The notes beneath the pieces were generated by a model. That model saw only the letters and a list, made by a program, of their open reading frames with translations, ran no database searches and was not told the DNA's origin. This document shows, piece by piece, positions 27,022-36,858 of a DNA stretch of 39,246 nt. The stretch lies in the NCBI GenBank assembly GCA_028706415.1, contig JAQWBK010000002.1:1-39246 (forward strand), read 5' to 3'. Numbering within the stretch: position 1 is the stretch's first letter; each line of letters opens with the position of its first letter. The position numbers and the translations under genes were made by a program. The stretch is from Oscillospiraceae bacterium (GTDB lineage Bacteria; Bacillota; Clostridia; Oscillospirales; Acutalibacteraceae).

Positions 27022-28320
27022 ATGACAAAACGATGGGTGGCAATGCTCTCAATTGTTGCGCTACAGCTTTTTGTTTCGGCCTGTGCGAAAAGAGATGGGG
27101 CATCTGTTGTGTTAACAGAGTCTTCCCTTAATAAAACAAATCCGACCGCGGCGGTTACACACTCCAGTGAGGTTAAAAAGGATCACCTTATTCCGGCGGA
27201 GGTTACCATGGACAATATACAAGATACGGCGAAGCAATTGGGAATAACAAATGAAATGTTAATTAAATCAATTGTTTCCAAGGGGAATTCGGTTCGCGTT
27301 GCCAACGTGATTAGAAAAGGTATGCGCGCAGAGGATATTACAATTGGTGTTATTGGAGGTTCGGTTACGGCAGGCACCGCAAGTACACGCGGGAATGCGT
27401 ATGCGAATGTAATCCAAGAATGGTTGAAGAGCACCTTCCCGGAAAGTCGGATCAATTTGATAAACGCGGGGAAAGGCGCAACCAATTCGATGGTAGGCGT
27501 CCACAGAATCCAGCCTGATTTGCTCTCAAGAAAACCCGACCTGGTGGTAGTGGAATACGCTGTCAATGACGGCAGCAACACCGACATTCAGGAGGCTTAT
27601 GAGAACATTATTCGCAGGGTATTAAAATCAGGGGCTGCCGTCATACTTCTGTTTATTAACCGTGAGCATGGAGAAAGCGTTCAGGACACTCAGGAGAAAA
27701 TCGGTAAGCACTATGATCTGCCCATGATTAGTTTCAGGGATTCCGTTTATCCATTAATAAAGGATAGCACTATTGCATGGTCATATTATGCAGCCGATAA
27801 TGTCCATCCCAATGATACCGGACATGCCATGCTCGGAACGTTGGTCAATCATTACCTTGCCTTGGTATATTCTGATATTGAGAATGTCAAAACCGTGGCG
27901 CCTTCTATTGCCAACCCGTTAATCTCAGATAGCTATGAAAATGCTACAATGTACGGTGCCTCGGGATTAAAGCCGACTTCTATCGGAAGCTTTGAGGTGG
28001 TTCCTTCTCCTACATATCAGTTTAAAAACGGCTGGCAGACCATAGGTGGTACAAAGCCGATAGTGTTTGAGATAAGTAAATGCAAGATTTTGCATCTTAT
28101 GATACTTAAGAATCCTGACGAAAATGCGGGAAAGGTTCGAGTTACAGCGAATAATAGTACTACAATCATCAATTCCCGATTCCCTGGAGGTTGGGGGAAA
28201 TATGCGGAAGCAGTCAAAATTTACTCGGGCAATACAGAAGATAAGGTTATTGTAACGGTGACACCGGAGCCTACTGATGAGGAATCAACTCTCACGCTGC
28301 TTCGGGTCATGGTTTCATGA
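27022..28320 (+). CDS. SGNH/GDSL hydrolase lipoprotein (paralogue of the C-terminus of the 1579-aa protein)
   Basis: Lipobox VSAC; IGVIGGSVTAG, INAGKGATNS, VEYAVNDG, DNVHPNDTGH. Confidence 0.87.
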   Translation: MTKRWVAMLSIVALQLFVSACAKRDGASVVLTESSLNKTNPTAAVTHSSEVKKDHLIPAEVTMDNIQDTAKQLGITNEMLIKSIVSKGNSVRVANVIRKGMRAEDITIGVIGGSVTAGTASTRGNAYANVIQEWLKSTFPESRINLINAGKGATNSMVGVHRIQPDLLSRKPDLVVVEYAVNDGSNTDIQEAYENIIRRVLKSGAAVILLFINREHGESVQDTQEKIGKHYDLPMISFRDSVYPLIKDSTIAWSYYAADNVHPNDTGHAMLGTLVNHYLALVYSDIENVKTVAPSIANPLISDSYENATMYGASGLKPTSIGSFEVVPSPTYQFKNGWQTIGGTKPIVFEISKCKILHLMILKNPDENAGKVRVTANNSTTIINSRFPGGWGKYAEAVKIYSGNTEDKVIVTVTPEPTDEESTLTLLRVMVS

Positions 28321-28397
28321 TTAATAGAAATATAGAATACGGATTTTGAATATAGGGCTTAACAGATATAAAACCAGGAAAGGAAATTGATAATAAA

Positions 28398-29783
28398 ATG
28401 AAAAAGATAATAAACATTTTAGCTGTTTGCTTTATTATTGTTGTGATAGCAGGCTGTAATGACAAAACTCCCAGCAGCAAGGTCACCAGCAACATATCAA
28501 GTGAAAACAAAGACGGCATTGCCGCCACCGGTTCGAAATATGCCCAGGGCATTACTATGTCAAAACTTGAAAACAAAAAAATAAAAATAATGGTTAACCA
28601 AGGCATGGATTTTCTTAAAAGTATGGATTCGGAGGATGCACCGAACACAACATTAAACACCCTAAATACATGGAAAGCTACCTATGGCACCGACGCCGAG
28701 CTTGAGGTTGTAAACTGGGACGATTTCAGCACCTACCTTGCGACAGCAGCGGCTGCGGATATGATGCCGGATGTCGTTATCGGTGGACAGGTTTGGTTCC
28801 CCTCTTGGCCTGCAAAAAACCTGGTGCAGAGCCTGGATGAGTTTGATGAATACCTGGATTTGGACGATCCGATGTGGCGCAAAGATATTATGGACCAGTT
28901 TAAATGGAATGATAAACACTATGTCGCGTATGCCCAGGTGCCTGAACACTTTTATATTTGCTACAATAAAACAAAATTTGAGTTGGTGGGTGAAACCACC
29001 CCGCTGGAGCACTGGAAAAACAAGAATTGGAACTGGACACAATTTGTTAAAACGGCGAAAAGCATGTCCGACCCTGATAATGATGAGTATGGTTATACCG
29101 GCTGGAATCTTGCGGCAGGTAAAGCGATCTATCCGATGATAAAAATAGACGGTAAAAACATCACTTCAAATGCAACCTCTCAGGAAGTGGTCAGATGGTT
29201 TACAGAGCTTAATAACCTCCATAAAACCGGTACTATCCGCACCGACAATGATCGAGCAAACTTCCTGCAACTCTTCCCGGCGGGGAAGGATGCGATGATA
29301 AGCATTTCTCCGGAAGAGTATATCCGCATGAGACTCAAGCTGGATATTACCGGCGGGGATGAGTTTGAGCTTGCACCGTTCCCGATATTTGATCCGAACG
29401 GAGAAACCATGTCAAAAACCACCGTAAACATCTATGGCTTATCAATTACATCAAAAGCGCAGAATCCCGAGGGTGCGGCGGAATATATCCGTCTAAACTT
29501 CAAGATCATCAACAATATTGAAGATTCATTCGGTGAATTGGGACGCTTTGGCAAATTACTTAACAAGGATGAAAAATCAGCTATTATCGAAGCGAATAAA
29601 ACACCGGTTATGGCTAATTACCTTTCCGGTTTTGGTAAAGCATACTTATTGTTTCAGGATAATGTGGGTGAAACAATTTATTCGCCAACCAAGGAAGGCT
29701 CCATAAAGTCGCTATTAGACGCATATGACCCGTTGCTCAAAGCGGAAATAAAAGAGTTTACAGATTCCTTGACCGCAAAATAA
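28398..29783 (+). CDS. Extracellular solute-binding lipoprotein (ABC transporter, family 1)
   Basis: Lipobox VIAGC; DMMPDVVIGGQVWFPSW, KNLVQSLDEFDEYL, WNDKHYVAYAQVPEHFYICYNKTKFE: SBP fold signatures. Confidence 0.88.
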   Translation: MKKIINILAVCFIIVVIAGCNDKTPSSKVTSNISSENKDGIAATGSKYAQGITMSKLENKKIKIMVNQGMDFLKSMDSEDAPNTTLNTLNTWKATYGTDAELEVVNWDDFSTYLATAAAADMMPDVVIGGQVWFPSWPAKNLVQSLDEFDEYLDLDDPMWRKDIMDQFKWNDKHYVAYAQVPEHFYICYNKTKFELVGETTPLEHWKNKNWNWTQFVKTAKSMSDPDNDEYGYTGWNLAAGKAIYPMIKIDGKNITSNATSQEVVRWFTELNNLHKTGTIRTDNDRANFLQLFPAGKDAMISISPEEYIRMRLKLDITGGDEFELAPFPIFDPNGETMSKTTVNIYGLSITSKAQNPEGAAEYIRLNFKIINNIEDSFGELGRFGKLLNKDEKSAIIEANKTPVMANYLSGFGKAYLLFQDNVGETIYSPTKEGSIKSLLDAYDPLLKAEIKEFTDSLTAK

Positions 29784-29853
29784 CAGGAGGGATTGCGGGA
29801 AACAATTTATGGTTTCCCGAATTTCTCTCCATCAGGCTGAAAGGAAGAATCTA

Positions 29854-32076
29854 ATGAAAATAAAGCATTTTCGATGGTTGAGCTTTGTCTTGGCGGCAGC
29901 ATTGTTATTCACCGGATGTGGTTTGGGAAAAGAGAACAGCAGCGACATTTCCACCAATTCGTCGGTAAAATCTTCACAAACCACCACGGTACCCACTAAC
30001 AGCTCAGAAATTATTATTGACACACCGGATATTAGTAGTGAAGAGGTGAGTGGGAATAAGGAAAAGGGTAAATTCCCGCTGTTTTCGAATCAGATCGATT
30101 ACTCTAAAGGAGAAAATATTCCTCAAGAAGAAGAGTATCTGAGTTATCTTGCAATGCTAAAGTTTAGGCATGAATTCAAGGACATGATTAACCATAAATC
30201 AGAAGTCGCTGCAGTCCGATTGGTTAAATTAGGCGTGTTTGACAAGACCAAAAATTTTTATCCGGATAAAACATTAACGGTTATCGAATTTTTTAAATAT
30301 TTATTTATAACAGCCGGATTGGATATAAAGAACAAGGATGACGCTGCTTTAATTGAATTGGCAAAAAGCTCTAAGCTGATTGAGGATGATGATTTCAAAG
30401 ATTTCAATCATGAGCTTACCAACCAAGAGCTTGCATATTTGGTCGATAAGGCGGTTGCTGACCGCTCCAACACCGGGCAATTTGCAATGATGATCAGCGA
30501 TTTCAGCAGCGTTTCAGATAAAATGAAGAGAAGCGTACTGCAGGTGGTTGGTCTTGGTATTCTCGAGTGTAACGGTAAATTTCAGCCAAAGAAGGCAACA
30601 ACCAGGGCGGTTGTGGCGGATGCTTTATACAGGCTGGTCAATACAGGTTATCGTGTAGTCCTCCCTTATGAATTGGGTGAAAGCTATAATGAGGATACAG
30701 ATATCCTTTTAGTAAAATCCGAATATATAGAGAATCCGGGCGGAATACAGCTTGGTCTTTCATCGGGTTATAATAAACAGGATATTACATTTGATTTATT
30801 TGGCAAGCGCCCCATCGACCGTGTTGAGTTTTATAAATGGAGAACCATCGAGACCAAAAAAGGGAAATACAACTTTGGGACATTTTACAATGATCTGGAG
30901 GCTCATAAGCTGGGGAGTACCGTTATTTCCTGTGTGGATATCAGTGCCAATTTGAACTGGAATCCCGATTTTGCAATGAGCAATATTCCCGAGTTTTATG
31001 AGCAGGATATTACAAATAAAGCAACCCGTACAGCCGCAAAGCAATTTCTTTATTCTTTTGTACAGGAAATGATGAAGGCGGTTTATGGCGATGTTATTTT
31101 GTCAATTGATTATGAGCTTGACTGGCAGCAAAGATTGTCGGGAGTTTCTGAAGCTCACAGAAGCCGTGCGGCTATATTTGCGGACTGGTATGTTGAAGCT
31201 TGCAATGTCGCAAGAGAAGCCGCCAAAGCAGTGGGTGCGGCAGATCGTCTTAAGCTGATGGTCATTTATAACAATGTCACGGATCATCATAAGCTTGGTA
31301 TCAAGGAAAATGAATGGATGAAAAAACTGGGGCAAGCATCCGATTATATCGGGATTGATAGCTATCAGTTCCCTCAGGATAAAAGTGACCCATCAATAAC
31401 TCTGCAAAACATCCGTTTCCTTATAAATAACTATTCGTACGGTAAACCGGTCATGATGGTGGAGAACGGACTTGTTGCGAAATGGGATGAGACGGAAAAG
31501 AATAAGACGACGGGTTTATCCACCCTTCAAGAACAGGCTAAATATTTTCAAAATCTGTTTCGAGAATTCCAGTTTGCGCTGGAAAGAGGAGATTTCATAA
31601 ATAAGAATTTATCCGGTTTCCTCATATGGCAGCTCATGGATACAACCGAAGTCGGAGCACTCGGACTTCTCGACATCAAAGGAATCGAAAAACCATCTGT
31701 TAAAACAGTGCAGGAAGGTTTTAAATCCATAGAAAAGCAGAGACAGTTTAACCCATCTGTCCTAACCAAAGTTACGGATGCTACATACGGGGCGGATATT
31801 AAGGTTGAGAGCGGAACAACTTATGAGAAGCTTACCTATATAACACGCAACTGGAATGGAAAAGAGAATGGGACCTTCCGCATTAAGCTGAAAAACCCGG
31901 GTACAGTTTTTATAACCGTCAACGGTGACAACCATTATGTAATTGACCGTATGGCAGATATCCATGAAATCCCTATTAAGGACGCCCTTAAAAAGGGAAA
32001 TAATGTTATTGACATTTATTTTGGCTCGGAGAAAACACCATTTGAACAGTCAGTTTTAAAGGTATTGCTGCATTGA
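29854..32076 (+). CDS. SLH-like domain lipoprotein with TIM-barrel (clan GH-A-like) putative glycosidase
   Basis: Lipobox FTGC; two SLH-like units (AAVRLVKLGVFDKTKNFYPDKTLTVIEFFKYLF; VLQVVGLGILECNGKFQPKKATTRAVVADALYRLVN); DRVEFYKWRTIETKKGKYNF, SIDYELDWQQ, KPVMMVENGL. Confidence 0.78.
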   Translation: MKIKHFRWLSFVLAAALLFTGCGLGKENSSDISTNSSVKSSQTTTVPTNSSEIIIDTPDISSEEVSGNKEKGKFPLFSNQIDYSKGENIPQEEEYLSYLAMLKFRHEFKDMINHKSEVAAVRLVKLGVFDKTKNFYPDKTLTVIEFFKYLFITAGLDIKNKDDAALIELAKSSKLIEDDDFKDFNHELTNQELAYLVDKAVADRSNTGQFAMMISDFSSVSDKMKRSVLQVVGLGILECNGKFQPKKATTRAVVADALYRLVNTGYRVVLPYELGESYNEDTDILLVKSEYIENPGGIQLGLSSGYNKQDITFDLFGKRPIDRVEFYKWRTIETKKGKYNFGTFYNDLEAHKLGSTVISCVDISANLNWNPDFAMSNIPEFYEQDITNKATRTAAKQFLYSFVQEMMKAVYGDVILSIDYELDWQQRLSGVSEAHRSRAAIFADWYVEACNVAREAAKAVGAADRLKLMVIYNNVTDHHKLGIKENEWMKKLGQASDYIGIDSYQFPQDKSDPSITLQNIRFLINNYSYGKPVMMVENGLVAKWDETEKNKTTGLSTLQEQAKYFQNLFREFQFALERGDFINKNLSGFLIWQLMDTTEVGALGLLDIKGIEKPSVKTVQEGFKSIEKQRQFNPSVLTKVTDATYGADIKVESGTTYEKLTYITRNWNGKENGTFRIKLKNPGTVFITVNGDNHYVIDRMADIHEIPIKDALKKGNNVIDIYFGSEKTPFEQSVLKVLLH

Positions 32077-32091
32077 AAAAATAACCATTAA

Positions 32092-32139
32092 ACATACAAG
32101 GTTGGGGTGGACATATGCATCCATCCCAACCTTGTATGT
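32092..32139. repeat. Long perfect hairpin (15-bp perfect stem)
   Basis: ACATACAAGGTTGGG (32092-32106) vs CCCAACCTTGTATGT (32125-32139); stem extends inward. Could act as a terminator though no clear T-tract follows. Confidence 0.75.
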
Positions 32140-32159
32140 CAGAGCGACAACTACTAATA

Positions 32160-32257
32160 CCAATTTCAATTAGAAAGACGACAAGATAAAATGCTTAACA
32201 AAAACTATATACGCAAGTTTTTGCTGACATTTTGCCTTTCTTTCTAATTTGGATTGG
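32160..32257. repeat. Inverted-repeat (MITE-like) element B
   Basis: CCAATTTCAATTAGAAAG (32160-32177) vs CTTTCTAATTTGGATTGG (32240-32257), 15/18 complementary. Confidence 0.55.
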
Positions 32258-32270
32258 CGAAATAGAATTA

Positions 32271-32376
32271 ATACTAATCTCAATAATAAAAGCCGATAAA
32301 ATGGAGTGATGCGTTCTTTAAAGAAGAACGCGACTTGAGCGACAATTTTATCGATCCTTTTATTTGAGATTAGTAT
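32271..32376. repeat. Inverted-repeat (MITE-like) element A
   Basis: Terminal ATACTAATCTCAA (32271-32283) exactly complementary to TTGAGATTAGTAT (32364-32376); arms continue as AATAAAAG..GATAAAAT vs ATTTTATC..CTTTTAT; central GCGTTCTT-TAAAG-AAGAACGC stem. Confidence 0.7.
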
Positions 32377-32401
32377 AACAGTGAATACAGGGAGGAATAC
32401 C

Positions 32402-34396
32402 ATGTTTACAAATCATATAGACTACAGCCGTGGTGGAGACTTACCAAAGTTTGAAGCATATCTCAACTATAATTTGTATGTGAACCAGCGGCATGAATAT
32501 CAGGATATGCGGGGTAATGACGCCGAGGTGGCGGCTGTCAGATTGGCTGAAAAAGGGATAATTAAAAAAACCAGTTGTTTTCGTCCCAACGACCCGGCAA
32601 CTGCAACCGAATTTCTTCTCGGAATACTCAAGCTGAAAGGACTCGCTGCCCGGGAGCTTGAAGCAAACAAGGTTGTCCAATTGGCCACACTTTGTGGTTT
32701 GGTGGATGAGGGAATGTTTGATAAGCCCGGCTTGCACCTACTTACAATGGAAGAACTTGCTGTTATCATAGACCGCGCCCTTGAGAAATTAGAAAATGTT
32801 AATCAATATGCCATGATGCTGGCGGATTATTCGGAAATTGCGGATGATAAAAGGGAAAGCGTATTGCAAGCCATCGCACACGGAGTGTTGGAGTGCTCCG
32901 GTGTATTCCACCCAAAGGAGTACGCTTCAAGGGCGAATGCCGCCAATGCCCTTTATCGGCTTGCCAATCCCGGGGCAAGGGTCATCTTACCCTATGATAT
33001 TGGTAACGGGTATAGGGAAGATACGGATGCCTATCTTGTAAAATCGTCATATAAGCAGAATCCCGGGGGCATTCAACTTGGTACTTGGTCAAGGTATAAC
33101 CATCAGGATCAAACCTTTAAGCATTTTGGCAAGCGCCCGATTGACAGGGTGGATTTTTATAAATGGGTAAATATCGAAAAAGAAAAAGGCGTCTATACAA
33201 TGCCTTCATTCTTCAATGATAAAAAAGCGCACAAATTTGCAAATACCATTGTAACCTGTCTTGATTTAACGGCAAATCTTGTATGGAACGAGAGGTTTTC
33301 TAAAAGCAATATTCCGGAGTTCTACGAACAGGATATCACAAATCCGGAAACCCGTGCCGCAGCTGGAAAAATGCTTTATACCCTGGTGCAGGAGTTGATG
33401 AAGGCGGTAAAGGGCGATGTAATTTTTACATTTGACTATGAGTTGGATTGGCAACAGATGTTTGAGGTGGTTTGTGATGATACCTTCAAGCGCATGGAGA
33501 TTTGGGCAGATTGGTATGTGGAAGCTTGCGGCATTGCACGTCAGGCAGCAAAGTCGGTTGGCGCCGCAGATCGCTTTAAAATAATAATAATATATAATAA
33601 TATTACAGAAGTCTGCAAGCTGGGCGTTAAATATAACGAGTGGCGGTTAAAATGTGCCGCAGTATCAGATTTCGTGGGGATCGACAGCTACAATTACTTT
33701 CCAGCCGACCGTACCGATCCGGCGGCGACCATTCAAAACGCTCGCTTTTTAATTAACAACTATTCCGGTGGTAAGCCGGTCATGATGATCGAAAATGGTA
33801 CCAGAGGCAATTCCGACACAATGGATGAGTTTTTGGGTATAACAACGCTTGAAGTACAAAAGAGATATTACGAAAATCTGTTTCGGGAATTTCGTTTTGA
33901 ATTGGAAAAGGGCAGGTTTCTCAACCACAATCTCGCCGGGTATCTTTTCTGGGATCTGATAGATGGTGCCGAGCAGGGAGAGTTCGGTGTGCTGGACTAT
34001 TCCGGGAAAGAGAAGCCGGCAGCCCGAGCAATTCGTGGCGGAATTCGATTACTGGAAAAGCAAAAGCAATTTAATCCGTCGTTACTTATTTGCACCCAAC
34101 CTGCCGGAGATAAGCCAACGATTGCGGTTGAAAGCGGCTGTACTTATGAGAAGCTTACATATGTAACTAAAAGCCTGCAAGGTAAGAAAACGCTGAAAAT
34201 TGAATTGGAAGATCCCGGAACGGTGCTTATTTCTATTAATAACACGGTTAATCTGTCAAGCAGTCAGATGCAGACAACCCACATATTTAGTCTGAGCGAG
34301 GGTATTGATAAAAGGTTTAATGTTATCGATGTCTACTTTGGCGCTGAGCAGATACCCATGAATCAGAAAGTTTTGCTGTTTGAGCTGAGCGATTAG
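32402..34396 (+). CDS. Paralogous SLH-like + TIM-barrel putative glycosidase lacking a signal peptide
   Basis: GGGAGGAA RBS before ATG 32402; protein starts directly with MFTNHIDYSRGGDLPKFEAYLNY, collinear with the mature part of its neighbours; TFDYELDWQQ and KPVMMIENG conserved. Confidence 0.8.
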   Translation: MFTNHIDYSRGGDLPKFEAYLNYNLYVNQRHEYQDMRGNDAEVAAVRLAEKGIIKKTSCFRPNDPATATEFLLGILKLKGLAARELEANKVVQLATLCGLVDEGMFDKPGLHLLTMEELAVIIDRALEKLENVNQYAMMLADYSEIADDKRESVLQAIAHGVLECSGVFHPKEYASRANAANALYRLANPGARVILPYDIGNGYREDTDAYLVKSSYKQNPGGIQLGTWSRYNHQDQTFKHFGKRPIDRVDFYKWVNIEKEKGVYTMPSFFNDKKAHKFANTIVTCLDLTANLVWNERFSKSNIPEFYEQDITNPETRAAAGKMLYTLVQELMKAVKGDVIFTFDYELDWQQMFEVVCDDTFKRMEIWADWYVEACGIARQAAKSVGAADRFKIIIIYNNITEVCKLGVKYNEWRLKCAAVSDFVGIDSYNYFPADRTDPAATIQNARFLINNYSGGKPVMMIENGTRGNSDTMDEFLGITTLEVQKRYYENLFREFRFELEKGRFLNHNLAGYLFWDLIDGAEQGEFGVLDYSGKEKPAARAIRGGIRLLEKQKQFNPSLLICTQPAGDKPTIAVESGCTYEKLTYVTKSLQGKKTLKIELEDPGTVLISINNTVNLSSSQMQTTHIFSLSEGIDKRFNVIDVYFGAEQIPMNQKVLLFELSD

Positions 34397-34420
34397 TATA
34401 AAATATCGCAAGGGATTATA

Positions 34421-34455
34421 GGTTGAAAGAAATTCTTCTTTCAACCGGGTTTTGT
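34421..34455 (+). terminator. Probable rho-independent terminator
   Basis: GGTTGAAAGAA (34421-34431) / TTCTTTCAACC (34436-34446), 4-nt loop, followed by GGGTTTTGTG. Confidence 0.55.
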
Positions 34456-34540
34456 GCTCTTCTGCTGTAAATCGTGGCAGAATCTTTGGCGGCGCCGAAA
34501 TCGCACAACTCCCCAACGGCTGAAAGGAATGGAGCTTTCT

Positions 34541-36820
34541 ATGAATAATAATGCTAAAAGGTGTTTGGTGATTGTTCTATCTATGATACTTTTGTTTGCA
34601 GCATGCCACGCCGGAGAGCAGGTATCCGATACCGATTCTTTCTCCTCCAAAACCCCTAATACCGTAAACACCTCGGTCAATTCAGGAATTTCTACTTCAA
34701 CTTTTTATATGGATGAATCAACTGCATCATCCGGCAGTACAGGTGGTTCAAGTGGTATAGATGTAAGCACAAGCCGGTCGGTGACAGGCACCGGAATCAA
34801 TACAAACCGAGGAACAGCAGATTTCAGGCAGTTTTCAAACACTATTGACTATACCGGCGGCGGTAAGAGCAAAAAAGGCGAGGACTATTTAGATTACAAG
34901 AAATATGCAGCCGGTCGCCATGAGTTTAAGGATATGATAGGGCACGAATCAGAGGTTGCGGCGGTGCGGCTGACCGATATGGGAGTTTTCCCAAAAACAA
35001 CGAATTTCGGGCCATCCGGTTCGGTTACAGTCGTAAATTTTATAAGGTATTTGTTCGCAGCCGCCAATATTACCAAGGGTTCGGCCACAGACAGCCAACT
35101 CATAAAGCTGGCAGAGAGCAACAAGCTTATTGAAAAAGGTATTATAGGCGACTACAACATCAATATTACCAATGAACAGCTGGCGTATATTATCGACAGG
35201 GCAGTGGCCGACCGGGATAATGTCAGCCAGTATTCCATGATGATAAAGGATTTAAGCAGTATTGACAGCCGCTTAAAGCAGGGAGTATTGCAAGTGGTCG
35301 GCTTGGGCATAATCGAGTGCTCAAACGGGTTGTTTCAGCCTAAAGCCGCCGCTAAAAAATCTGTTGTTGCGGATGCATTATACCGCCTTGTAAATACCGG
35401 AGCCAGGGTCATAACACCATACGATCTCGGGGAACTGTATAAGGACAACAAAAATTCATACCTTGTAAAATCATCATATAAGCAAAACCCCGGCGGCATA
35501 CAGTTGGGGTTCTATTCCAATTATAATTTTCAGGACATGACCTTTACCACTTTTGGTAAAAGGGCGGTTGACAGGGTTGAGTTTTACAAGTGGACAGCCA
35601 TGGAAACCTCAAAAGGCAATTATAATTTCAAGACTTTCGGAAATGATCTGGCAGCTCATAAAATGGGAAACACCGTTATATCCACAATTGATATTAGTGC
35701 AAATACTACTTGGAATTCCCAGTTTGGAGCAAGCAATATTCCATCGTTTTATCCTCAGGACATTACTAACAGCATCACGCGCGCCGCTGCAAAAAAGTTT
35801 TTATATGCGTTTGTGCAGTCCATGTTGAAAGCAGTTCACGGCGATTATATTCTCGCAATAGATTACGAGCTTGACTGGCAGCAGGCGCTTTGGAATACCG
35901 AAGCCGGAATCAGGCGAGCAAAATTATTTACAGAATGGTATGAGGAGGCATGTTCGGTTGCCAGAGACGCGGCAAGAGATATCGGCGCCAGCGATCGACT
36001 AAATATTATTGTTATCTACAATAATATTACATCGCTTCATTTGCGAGGAGCAAATAAAAACAGTTGGATGCTAAGGCTTGCGGCTGCGTCGGATTATGTT
36101 GGTATCGACAGCTATCAATTTTATGACGATAAAACCGACCCGTCTTATACATTGCAGAATATCCGCTTTTTAATTAATAACTATTCTCTGAAAAAGCCGG
36201 TGATTATGTGCGAAAACGGGTTGGACGGTATTAAAAATCAAACCGATTCTGTGACCGGACTTTCATCTCTTCAGGTGCAGGCAAACTACTACAGGAACTT
36301 ATTCCGAGAGTTTCGCTTTGCTTTAGAAAAGGGGGATTTTCTCAACAAAGACTTGAGCGGGTATCTTGTCTGGGAGCTTAAAGATAAAAATATCACCAGC
36401 GGGAAAGGAATAAAGGATTATAAAGGGGGCGACAAACCTGCCGTGCTGACCGTCAAGGAAGGGATAAAATCTATAGAGAAGCAAAAGCAATTTAATCCCT
36501 CGATATTGAATTCGGTCAGGGATGCTACTAGCGGTGCAGACATAGCCGTAAACAGCGGGGCGGCTTATGATAAGCTAACCTATATTACTCGTAACCACCC
36601 AAGCTCAAATGGGGGATCCCTTAATATCAGGCTTAAAAAGCCCGGCACAGTGTTCATTACAGTGAACGGCGAGGTTCATTATGTCAGCAAAACAATGAGC
36701 AGTTCACATTCCATATATATCTCTAAGGGTCTAGAAAGTGGATTCAATGTAATTGATATATATTTTGGATCTGAAAAAACGCCATTCACTCAACGAGTCG
36801 AATCAGTATCGTTGATATAA
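34541..36820 (+). CDS. SLH-like domain lipoprotein with TIM-barrel putative glycosidase (third paralogue)
   Basis: ATG 34541 with GGAG RBS; lipobox FAAC; Ser/Thr linker; same architecture; AIDYELDWQQ, KPVIMCENGL. Confidence 0.8.
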   Translation: MNNNAKRCLVIVLSMILLFAACHAGEQVSDTDSFSSKTPNTVNTSVNSGISTSTFYMDESTASSGSTGGSSGIDVSTSRSVTGTGINTNRGTADFRQFSNTIDYTGGGKSKKGEDYLDYKKYAAGRHEFKDMIGHESEVAAVRLTDMGVFPKTTNFGPSGSVTVVNFIRYLFAAANITKGSATDSQLIKLAESNKLIEKGIIGDYNINITNEQLAYIIDRAVADRDNVSQYSMMIKDLSSIDSRLKQGVLQVVGLGIIECSNGLFQPKAAAKKSVVADALYRLVNTGARVITPYDLGELYKDNKNSYLVKSSYKQNPGGIQLGFYSNYNFQDMTFTTFGKRAVDRVEFYKWTAMETSKGNYNFKTFGNDLAAHKMGNTVISTIDISANTTWNSQFGASNIPSFYPQDITNSITRAAAKKFLYAFVQSMLKAVHGDYILAIDYELDWQQALWNTEAGIRRAKLFTEWYEEACSVARDAARDIGASDRLNIIVIYNNITSLHLRGANKNSWMLRLAAASDYVGIDSYQFYDDKTDPSYTLQNIRFLINNYSLKKPVIMCENGLDGIKNQTDSVTGLSSLQVQANYYRNLFREFRFALEKGDFLNKDLSGYLVWELKDKNITSGKGIKDYKGGDKPAVLTVKEGIKSIEKQKQFNPSILNSVRDATSGADIAVNSGAAYDKLTYITRNHPSSNGGSLNIRLKKPGTVFITVNGEVHYVSKTMSSSHSIYISKGLESGFNVIDIYFGSEKTPFTQRVESVSLI

Positions 36821-36858
36821 CATCAAAGTATAATATGTAACGGAAGAGAGTGTATGAT

